Source: Gammaproteobacteria bacterium
GTDB taxonomy: Bacteria; Pseudomonadota; Gammaproteobacteria; Burkholderiales; Burkholderiaceae_C
Direction: 5' to 3'
Assembly: GCA_025359085.1 (NCBI GenBank)
Contig: JANYHL010000135.1
Coordinates: forward strand, 1-47,579
Length of the DNA stretch: 47,579 bases
This document shows positions 41,812 through 47,579 of this stretch, in pieces (within the stretch, counting starts at the first letter, position 1; each line of letters opens with the position of its first letter). The notes below the pieces were generated by a model, which did no database searches, was not told where the DNA came from, and saw only the letters and a program-made list of their open reading frames with translations. Position numbers and translations under genes: made by a program.

Positions 41812-42738
41812 ATGAACACCTTGTTATCACGTCGCTGGCTGATCCGCTGCACGCCCCTTCTGCTTTTTGCAGCGGCCTCGGCATTGGCTCAAACCGCTGT
41901 TCGCGTGGCGTCAAAAATTGACACCGAGGGCTCCTTGCTGGGCAATATGCTGATTCAGGTGCTGGAGGCCAACGGCATCAAAACCGAAAACAAGGTCCAA
42001 CTGGGGGCCACCAAGATCGTGCGCGGCGCCATCACGGCGGGCGAGATTGACCTGTACCCGGAGTACACCGGCAATGGTGCGTTTTTCTTTTCCGATGAAA
42101 AAAACCCGGCCTGGAAAAACGCCCAGGCGGGTTACGAGCGGGTGAAAAAGCTGGATGCCGATAAAAACCAGATCATCTGGCTGGAACCCGCCCCGGCCAA
42201 CAACACCTGGGCGATAGCGATGCGCCAGGATGTGGCCACCCGCAACAAGGTCAAGTCGCTGGCGGACGTGGGTCCGTGGCTGGACCAGGGCGGCACGTTC
42301 AAGCTGGCCGCATCGGCCGAATTTATCGAGCGCACCGACGCCTTGCCTGCGTTCCAGACGGCCTATGGCTTCAAACTGAAGCAAGACCAGCTGCTGACAC
42401 TGGCCGGCGGCGACACCACCGTCACCCTCAAGGCCGCCGCGCAGCAAACCTCGGGCGTCAACGCCGCCATGGCCTACGGCACCGACGGCGCGATTGCTGC
42501 TTTGGGACTGGTGGTGCTGGACGACCCCAAAGGCATTCAGCCTGTTTACGCGCCGGCGCCGCTGATCCGGGCTGAAACACTGGCCCGTTATCCAAAAATC
42601 AAGGAGATGCTGGCGCCGGTTTTCAAGACACTGGACGGCCCGACGCTGCAAACGCTCAACGCAAAAATTGCAGTGGAAGGGCAAGACGCCAAAAAAGTGT
42701 CGGCCGATTACCTGCGGGCCAAGGGCTTTATCAAGTGA
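41812..42738 (+). CDS. osmF: Osmoprotectant ABC transporter, periplasmic binding protein (OsmF/YehZ type)
   Basis: A 308-residue precursor with a signal peptide (RRWLIRCTPLLLFAAASALA, cleavage near residue 26-27). The binding domain is of the glycine betaine/choline type (OpuAC family). VASKIDTEGSLLGNMLIQVLE at the start and GEIDLYPEYTGNGAFFF are the family motifs. The set of aromatic residues in such proteins cages quaternary amines. It is the first gene of a four-gene operon with the same order as E. coli yehZ-yehY-yehX-yehW. In E. coli this system has low affinity for glycine betaine, so the true ligand here is open. Confidence 0.9.
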   Translation: MNTLLSRRWLIRCTPLLLFAAASALAQTAVRVASKIDTEGSLLGNMLIQVLEANGIKTENKVQLGATKIVRGAITAGEIDLYPEYTGNGAFFFSDEKNPAWKNAQAGYERVKKLDADKNQIIWLEPAPANNTWAIAMRQDVATRNKVKSLADVGPWLDQGGTFKLAASAEFIERTDALPAFQTAYGFKLKQDQLLTLAGGDTTVTLKAAAQQTSGVNAAMAYGTDGAIAALGLVVLDDPKGIQPVYAPAPLIRAETLARYPKIKEMLAPVFKTLDGPTLQTLNAKIAVEGQDAKKVSADYLRAKGFIK

Positions 42739-42796
42739 CAGGGCGCGGCGTTGCAGCTAGCGTGCAACGCCGCACTGGCGCTGTGAGGCCGCTCGC

Positions 42797-43978
42797 GTGA
42801 TCGGTTTGGTCAAAAACCGCGTAATGGCCGTGCTGGTCCTGGCTGGTCTAGTGGCGGCACTGGGCTTGTCACTTTTAACGCACGCGCCCAATCGGCTGGT
42901 CACTGGCACGGGTATCTCGTTGGCGCAACTCCTCAACCCCAGCGCGGGCCGCCCGCTCAACTCCTGGCTGACCTTGCTGCCGGCCCTGCTGCTGGTCGTG
43001 GCCGTTTTCATGCGCCCGGCACGCCGCACACAAATCCTTGTTTACCTGGCGGCAACGCTGCTGCTAACAGGCCTGGCGGGGCTGGCAGCCGACCACGCAA
43101 CGCAACTGGCAGGCCAGTCGAGCGCGATTGCCCGCACCTCCCTGGGCGGCGCATTCTGGCTGCTGGGCGCTTTCAGCTGGCTGGCGGCGACCGACGCAGT
43201 GCAGCGGCTGACCCTGAAGCCGGGCTGGCGCCTGTTGGGCGCGGGCGTCGTCATCGTGCCGCTGGCGGTACTGCTGGCGGCCGGGGCGTTCAAGGATTTG
43301 TCGCTGCTCAAGGAATATGCCAACCGCCAGGATGTTTTCAATGCGGCGCTGGGGCAGCATGTGCAAATTGTGCTGGCCAGCCTGCTGCCGGCGTTGCTCA
43401 TTGGCGTGCCGCTGGGTCTGGCGTCAAACCGCTCGCGGACGCTGCGCCCGCCCTTGTTTGCCGTGCTCAATGTGATCCAAACCGTGCCGTCGATCGCGCT
43501 GTTTGCCTTGTTGATGGCGCCGCTGGCGCTGCTGGCAGCCAGCGTGCCGGTGCTGGCGCAGATGGGCATCAAAGGCATTGGCCTGGCCCCGGCCGTGGTG
43601 GCCCTGACGCTGTATGCCCTGCTGCCGGTCGTGCGCAGCACCGCCGCCGGGCTGAGCCAGGTGCCGCAGCCGGTGATTGAGGCGGCACAGGGCATGGGCT
43701 TGACGGCACGGCAGATTTTCTGGCGCGTCGAACTGCCGCTGGCGTTGCCGGTTTTTCTCTCGGGGCTGCGCGTGGCCACGGTCCAGACCATTGGCATGGC
43801 GGTGGTGGCGGCCTTGATTGGCGCGGGCGGTTTTGGCGCCATCGTGTTTCAAGGTTTGCTCAGCGGTGCGCTCGATCTGGTGCTGCTCGGTGTGCTGCCG
43901 GTGGTGGCCATGGCCGTCGCGGTGGACGCCTTGCTCAAGGCCCTCAGCCTGGCGCTGGCGCCCGAGCTCAACGATTGA
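42797..43978 (+). CDS. yehY: Osmoprotectant ABC transporter permease (YehY type)
   Basis: A 393-residue inner-membrane permease. An N-terminal part of about 190 residues has several hydrophobic segments. The BPD transporter domain follows, with LPALLIGVPLGLASNRSRTL, NVIQTVPSIALFALLMAPL and the ATPase-contact loop EAAQGMGLTARQIFWRVELPLALP. The extra N-terminal membrane domain distinguishes YehY from the shorter partner YehW and matches the E. coli protein length (385). It starts with GTG at 42797; an ATG nine codons further in is possible. It follows osmF by 58 bases and precedes the ATPase gene by six. Confidence 0.88.
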   Translation: MIGLVKNRVMAVLVLAGLVAALGLSLLTHAPNRLVTGTGISLAQLLNPSAGRPLNSWLTLLPALLLVVAVFMRPARRTQILVYLAATLLLTGLAGLAADHATQLAGQSSAIARTSLGGAFWLLGAFSWLAATDAVQRLTLKPGWRLLGAGVVIVPLAVLLAAGAFKDLSLLKEYANRQDVFNAALGQHVQIVLASLLPALLIGVPLGLASNRSRTLRPPLFAVLNVIQTVPSIALFALLMAPLALLAASVPVLAQMGIKGIGLAPAVVALTLYALLPVVRSTAAGLSQVPQPVIEAAQGMGLTARQIFWRVELPLALPVFLSGLRVATVQTIGMAVVAALIGAGGFGAIVFQGLLSGALDLVLLGVLPVVAMAVAVDALLKALSLALAPELND

Positions 43979-43984
43979 AGTTCG

Positions 43985-44917
43985 ATGATTGAACTGCAGC
44001 ATGTCTCCAAAGCGTTCAACGGCGTGACCGTCATTGATGACCTCAGCCTGCACATTGCGCGCGGTGAGTTCACAGTGATTCTGGGCAGCTCGGGCTCGGG
44101 CAAGTCGACCCTGCTCAAGATGATGAACCGGCTGCTGGAGCACGACAGCGGGCGCATCCTGTTTGCCGATGACGAGATTCGCAGCTTTCGCCCGGAGGCC
44201 ATTCGGCGCCGCATGGGTTACGCCATCCAGTCGGTCGGACTGTTTCCGCACTGGAACGTCGAGAAAAATATTGCCACGGTGCCAACGCTGCTCAAGTGGC
44301 CGGCAGGCCGCATCCATGAGCGCGTGACGGAGTTGATGACGCTGCTGCAGCTTGACGCCGAGCTGTACCGCCAGCGCTATCCGCACCAGCTCTCGGGCGG
44401 GCAGCAGCAGCGCGTGGGGGTGGCGCGGGCACTGGCGGGCAACCCTGAAGTGCTGCTGATGGATGAGCCGTTTGGCGCGCTCGACCCGGTCACACGGGGC
44501 GCGCTTCAGTTGGAGATTGCGCGCATTCACAAGGCGTTTGACAAGACCATTGTGCTGGTCACGCATGACATTGACGAGGCGCTCAGCCTGGCCACGCGCA
44601 TCGTCTTGCTCGACCAGGGGCGCATCGTGCAAAGCGGCACGCCGCTGCAGATGCTCTCCAGTCCGACCAATGACTTCGTGACCGATTTTTTCGGACGCAG
44701 CGACGTCGGTATCAAGCTGCTGGGCCTGCAGCGCGTGGCCACGCACTTGCGGGCGGACGAGCGCGCCGCGGGCGAGCCGGTGTTGGCGAGCTTGAGCTTG
44801 CGTGAGGCACTGTCGATTTTCTTGTCGCGTCAGGTGGACCGCTTGCCGGTGGTGGACAGCGACGGCCAACCCTTGGGCGTGATCCACTTTCATGACTTGC
44901 TGGACCTGCGGCCATGA
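43985..44917 (+). CDS. yehX: Osmoprotectant ABC transporter ATPase (YehX type)
   Basis: A 310-residue ATPase that powers the transporter. Walker [10 protein letters not shown] is at about residues 34-42. [20 protein letters not shown] contains the Q loop, followed by the signature [15 protein letters not shown] and Walker [15 protein letters not shown]-terminal extension with [20 protein letters not shown] is a CBS-type module as in OpuA/ProV relatives, where it senses ionic strength. Only one CBS-like unit is evident. Its stop overlaps the yehW start by four bases (ATGA). Assignment is secure. Confidence 0.92.
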   Translation: MIELQHVSKAFNGVTVIDDLSLHIARGEFTVILGSSGSGKSTLLKMMNRLLEHDSGRILFADDEIRSFRPEAIRRRMGYAIQSVGLFPHWNVEKNIATVPTLLKWPAGRIHERVTELMTLLQLDAELYRQRYPHQLSGGQQQRVGVARALAGNPEVLLMDEPFGALDPVTRGALQLEIARIHKAFDKTIVLVTHDIDEALSLATRIVLLDQGRIVQSGTPLQMLSSPTNDFVTDFFGRSDVGIKLLGLQRVATHLRADERAAGEPVLASLSLREALSIFLSRQVDRLPVVDSDGQPLGVIHFHDLLDLRP

Positions 44918-45684
44918 GCGGCGCAGCGCCGGCCAGCGCCGCCCGCCATGCGTGGAGGCGTGACCCCTTGCCGTGGGCCGTGGCAGCCTTGCTGCTGCTG
45001 GTTTTTGGCATGGCGTGGTTGAAGCCGCTGTTTGCCGCGCTGTTTCCGGCGCTGGAACGGCCGGTGTACGCGCAAGACAGCTTTCTGGAGCTGACGCTGG
45101 CCCACCTGAAAATCGTCGGCCTGTCCAGCGGCTTTGCCGTCCTCGCCGGTGTCGCCGCCGGTATCTTTGCGACCCGCACCAGCGGGCGCGAGTTTCGCCC
45201 GCTGATTGAAACCGTGGTGGCCGCCGGGCAGACGTTTCCGCCCGTGGCGGTCCTGGCGGTGGCCGTTCCCGTGGTCGGTTTTGGCGAAGCCCCGGCCCTG
45301 ATCGCGCTCGCCCTGTATGGCTTGCTGCCGGTGCTGCAAAGCACCCTGGCCGGTCTCGGATCGGTGCCGCCAGCGGCGCGTGAAGCTGCCGCAGGCTTGG
45401 GGCTGAGCCCCTGGCAGCGCTTGCTGCGCATCGAGCTGCCGCTGGCGACGCCGGTGATTCTGGCGGGCGTTCGCACCTCGGTCATCATCAACATCGGCAC
45501 TGCCGCCATTGCTTCGACCGTCGGCGCCAAGACGCTGGGCTTGCCGATCATTGTGGGCCTGAGCGGGTTCAACACCGCCTACGTTCTGCAGGGCGCGCTG
45601 CTGGTGGGTTTGCTGGCCGTCGTGACCGACCTCGCTTTTGAACGGCTGGCGCAGCGACTGGGGCGCTGGCAGACAGCGCCCTAG
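44914..45684 (+). CDS. yehW: Osmoprotectant ABC transporter permease (YehW type)
   Basis: A 256-residue permease with five or six membrane segments. It has [41 protein letters not shown] and the EAA loop [25 protein letters not shown], which docks on the ATPase. It should pair with YehY to form the channel. It overlaps yehX by four bases. The stop codon lies within the left copy of a 10-base direct repeat that flanks a small inverted-repeat element (45688-45791), so that element landed right after the gene without harming it. Confidence 0.9.
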   Translation: MSGAAPASAARHAWRRDPLPWAVAALLLLVFGMAWLKPLFAALFPALERPVYAQDSFLELTLAHLKIVGLSSGFAVLAGVAAGIFATRTSGREFRPLIETVVAAGQTFPPVAVLAVAVPVVGFGEAPALIALALYGLLPVLQSTLAGLGSVPPAAREAAAGLGLSPWQRLLRIELPLATPVILAGVRTSVIINIGTAAIASTVGAKTLGLPIIVGLSGFNTAYVLQGALLVGLLAVVTDLAFERLAQRLGRWQTAP

Positions 45685-45687
45685 CCG

Positions 45688-45791
45688 CAATGCTGTTCAT
45701 TTAAGCCCGTTCGCCCTGAGCCTGTCGAAGGACTACCAGGCTTCGACGGGCTCAGCCCGAACGGTGATGGGGTGCTATCTGAACAGCATTG
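45688..45791. mobile_element. 104-bp MITE-like element with 12-bp inverted ends and 10-bp target duplication
   Basis: The left end CAATGCTGTTCA (45688-45699) is the perfect reverse complement of the right end TGAACAGCATTG (45780-45791). Both are directly flanked by GCCCTAGCCG (45678-45687 and 45792-45801), a perfect 10-bp direct repeat, as left by transposition. The inside is non-coding and contains a repeat A palindrome (45707-45764). It is far too short for a transposase, so it would move in trans. A 10-bp duplication is common for IS4-like elements; the parent element is not identified. Confidence 0.85.
45707..45764. repeat. Dispersed palindromic repeat A, copy 4 (inside the MITE-like element)
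   Basis: CCGTTCGCCCTGAGCCTGTC followed by GAAGG, a short ACTACC spacer, then the inverted arm AGGCTTCGACGGGCTCAGCC ending CGAACGG. This is the cleanest full palindrome of the family in the window and would fold into a long hairpin. Confidence 0.9.
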
Positions 45792-45801
45792 GCCCTAGCC
45801 G

Positions 45802-46024
45802 GTGCTGCGCACCGTATCCCAAGTGCAATACCCGCTCAAACGACAGGGTGTCACGGTCGCCGCCGGCTCACTCGACAATTTTGAGAAAAATATTTTTTGA
45901 TAGCTGCTAACGCCCGTCCCACATGGGCTAGAGCCAAATTTGTTCCTTAAAAACAGCTGCTCTCTGGCCGCCAGGCCGCACCTCCCCACGACCGCCACGC
46001 CCGGCCCGGCGTCGGCTCATTCAT
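45802..46024. other. Intergenic region before the suf genes
   Basis: Contains repeat B copy 6 (45888-45955) and otherwise nothing I recognise. One short open frame from 45802 to 45900 has no start signal or family motif. Confidence 0.45.
45888..45955 (+). repeat. Dispersed repeat B, copy 6
   Basis: Reads TTGATAGCTGCTAACGCCCG, then TCCCACATGGGCTAGAGCC and AAATTTGTTCCTT. Same order of blocks as copies 1-3. It is located between the MITE-like element and the suf operator. Confidence 0.7.
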
Positions 46025-46047
46025 AAGGTATAAAATATATAGACCTT
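46025..46047. promoter_or_regulatory. Palindromic operator candidate upstream of sufA
   Basis: AAGGTATAAAATATATAGAC followed by CTT. The AAGGT and ACCTT arms are perfect inverted repeats and eight of eleven pairs match overall. Spacing and AT-rich centre resemble sites of Rrf2-family regulators (IscR, NsrR and similar). It lies 30 bases before the leader ORF, where it could overlap the promoter. Confidence 0.55.
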
Positions 46048-46076
46048 CAAGGTTCGCGCATCAAAGGAGTTCAAAA

Positions 46077-46157
46077 ATGAGATTTAAGACCTACTGTTCA
46101 AGCCCGGAGCAACCCGGGGTGCGCCGCTTCAACGGTCCCACAGGACTTGCATCATGA
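46077..46157 (+). CDS. Putative 26-residue leader peptide ORF overlapping sufA
   Basis: A short ORF starting MRFKTYCSSPEQPGVRRFNG and ending TGLAS. It has the best ribosome-binding site of the region (AAAGGAG, seven bases upstream of the ATG). Its stop codon overlaps the sufA start in ATGA (46154-46157), while sufA itself has little Shine-Dalgarno sequence, so ribosomes may reach sufA by finishing this ORF. It contains one cysteine. Whether the peptide has a function or only couples translation cannot be told. Confidence 0.5.
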   Translation: MRFKTYCSSPEQPGVRRFNGPTGLAS

Positions 46158-46513
46158 GCATGAACATCACCCTCACCGAAGCGGCGGCCCAGCAGATCCG
46201 CTCGCAAATTGCCAAGCACGGCAGGGGACTGGGCTTGCGCGTCGGCGTCAAGAGCGTCGGCTGCTCGGGCTTTGCCTACACTTATGAGCTGGCCGACGAA
46301 TTGCGCGCCGACGAACAGCGCTTTGACGCCCATGGTGCCACGCTGCTGATCGCCCCGCAGAACCTGGCTACGCTTGACGGCGCCTGCCTCGACTTCGTCA
46401 CCGAAGGGCTCAAGCAGAGCTTTCAGTTTGACAATCCGAACGTCGGCAACACCTGCGGCTGCGGTGAGAGCTTCAGCCTGAAAGCGGGCGCTGGCAAAGG
46501 AGTCGCGGCATGA
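46154..46513 (+). CDS. sufA: Iron-sulfur cluster assembly A-type carrier
   Basis: A 119-residue A-type carrier (IscA/SufA/ErpA family) that holds and delivers iron-sulfur clusters. The three conserved cysteines are in [10 protein letters not shown] and in the C-terminal NTCGCGESF. The N terminus [13 protein letters not shown] and the length are typical. It overlaps sufB by four bases (ATGA), so it belongs to the SUF operon, and I use the name sufA for that reason. The start overlaps the stop of an upstream 26-codon ORF. Identification of the family is secure. Confidence 0.9.
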   Translation: MSMNITLTEAAAQQIRSQIAKHGRGLGLRVGVKSVGCSGFAYTYELADELRADEQRFDAHGATLLIAPQNLATLDGACLDFVTEGLKQSFQFDNPNVGNTCGCGESFSLKAGAGKGVAA

Positions 46514-47579
46514 GTGCGGTTTTGCAGAACCTGGTCAATCAGCCCTACAAACATGGCTTCGTCACCGACATCGAATCGGATGTGGCGGCCAAGGGATTGA
46601 GCGAAGACACCATCCGGCTGATCTCTGGCAAAAAAAACGAGCCCGACTGGCTGCTTGAATTTCGCCTGAAGGCGTTTCGCCACTGGCTGACGATGACCGA
46701 GCCCGGGTGGGCCAATGTCAAGTATCCGAAGATCGATTTTCAGGCAATCAGCTACTACGCGGCGCCCAAGCCGAAGGCCAAACTCAAAAGCATGGACGAG
46801 GTCGATCCTGAGCTGCTGCGCACCTTCGAGAAGCTCGGCGTGCCGATGCACGAGCGCGCGGCGCTGGCCGGTGTGGCGGTCGATGTGATTTTCGACAGCG
46901 TCTCGGTCACCACCACCTACAAGGCCAAGCTGGCCGAAGTCGGCATCATTTTCGGGTCGATCTCCGAGGCGGTGCAAACCCACCCCGAGTTGATCAAACA
47001 ATACCTCGGCAGTGTGGTGCCATCGGCCGACAACTACTACGCCGCGCTCAATTCGGCGGTGTTCACCGATGGTTCGTTTTGTTTCATCCCCAAGGGCGTC
47101 AAGTGCCCGATGGACCTGTCCACCTACTTTCGCATCAACACCCAGGACACCGGCCAGTTTGAACGCACGCTGATCGTGGCCGAAGAAGGCGCCTCGGTGT
47201 CTTACCTGGAAGGCTGCACCGCGCCGCAGTTCGACACCAACCAGCTGCACGCGGCCGTGGTGGAACTGGTGGCGCTGGACAACGCCGACATCAAATACTC
47301 GACCGTGCAAAACTGGTACGCAGGCGATGAGAACGGCGTCGGTGGTATCTACAACTTCGTCACCAAGCGCGGCCTGTGCCGGGGCGTCAACTCGCGCATT
47401 TCTTGGACCCAGGTGGAGACCGGATCGGCCATCACCTGGAAGTATCCGTCGTGCATTTTGCTGGGCGACAACTCGGTCGGCGAGTTTTATTCGGTCGCGG
47501 TGACCAACCACCACCAGCAGGCCGATACCGGCACCAAGATGATCCACATCGGCAAGAACACCCGCAGCACCATTGTCAG
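46510..47579 (+). CDS. sufB: Fe-S cluster assembly scaffold SufB (partial at window edge)
   Basis: The first 356 codons of SufB, open to the window end; the full protein is usually about 480 residues. SufB forms the SufBC2D scaffold on which iron-sulfur clusters are built. Family blocks [60 protein letters not shown] and [17 protein letters not shown] are all present, and the region ends in [13 protein letters not shown]. The start overlaps the sufA stop. sufC, sufD and sufS presumably follow outside the window. Confidence 0.95.
   Translation, partial: MSAVLQNLVNQPYKHGFVTDIESDVAAKGLSEDTIRLISGKKNEPDWLLEFRLKAFRHWLTMTEPGWANVKYPKIDFQAISYYAAPKPKAKLKSMDEVDPELLRTFEKLGVPMHERAALAGVAVDVIFDSVSVTTTYKAKLAEVGIIFGSISEAVQTHPELIKQYLGSVVPSADNYYAALNSAVFTDGSFCFIPKGVKCPMDLSTYFRINTQDTGQFERTLIVAEEGASVSYLEGCTAPQFDTNQLHAAVVELVALDNADIKYSTVQNWYAGDENGVGGIYNFVTKRGLCRGVNSRISWTQVETGSAITWKYPSCILLGDNSVGEFYSVAVTNHHQQADTGTKMIHIGKNTRSTIV

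Noticed and set aside
42824..43978. Shorter start (ATG) for the YehY-type permease
   Set aside because: Possible, but the GTG at 42797 keeps the first membrane helix complete with its basic N terminus, so the longer form is preferred.
45802..45900. 33-codon open frame right after the MITE-like element
   Set aside because: Starts at the edge of the target duplication, lacks a ribosome-binding site and shows no family resemblance; too short to call a gene fragment.

Overview
The window looks like chromosomal DNA of a Betaproteobacterium, most likely a Comamonadaceae member close to Rhodoferax or Polaromonas (inference). The support is the gene repertoire (BktB-type thiolase, NsrR/NnrS pair, YehZYXW transporter, sufA-sufB) and two dispersed repeat families that I associate with this family. 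I saw no rRNA or tRNA gene, CRISPR array or complete transposase gene.

Layout. 1-3.9 kb is a small accessory patch: a single-chain MmeI-like restriction-modification enzyme and a two-gene toxin-antitoxin module. 3.9-11.6 kb carries a methionine-type aminotransferase, a membrane-anchored dihaem cytochrome c, a sodium-dependent transporter and the RNA helicase HrpA; the last two are translationally coupled. 12.1-15.1 kb is a fatty-acid pair, a 3-hydroxyacyl-CoA dehydrogenase-fold enzyme followed by oleate hydratase. selD, a zinc metallopeptidase, and a nitric-oxide block (sirB2-nnrS divergent from nsrR, with a candidate NsrR box between) follow to 19.7 kb. A very large cyclic beta-1,2-glucan synthase fills 19.9-28.4 kb, preceded in its operon by an 80-residue membrane protein.

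28.8-37.1 kb is rich in envelope and stress proteins: an OmpA-type porin, a lipoprotein with four Ig-like repeats and an ice-binding (DUF3494) domain, a tiny collagen-like lipoprotein, DUF3309, a yqjD-yqjE-yqjK-like set and DUF1328. A sensor kinase and two response regulators lie beside it. Together with the glucan synthase this suggests an envelope, osmotic or cold response region (inference). 37.4-41.4 kb has bktB, a NarX/NarL-type two-component pair and a DUF3079 protein. 41.8-45.7 kb is a complete osmoprotectant ABC transporter operon (osmF-yehY-yehX-yehW). The window ends in sufA-sufB, with sufB cut by the edge.

The most notable non-coding observation is at 45678-45801. A 104-bp element with perfect 12-bp terminal inverted repeats and a perfect 10-bp target duplication sits immediately after the yehW stop codon and contains one of the dispersed palindromes. 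Copies of both dispersed repeat families also occur in frame inside genes (the restriction enzyme and hrpA). Other points worth checking are a 26-codon leader ORF and a palindromic operator before sufA, and the oleate hydratase/dehydrogenase pairing.
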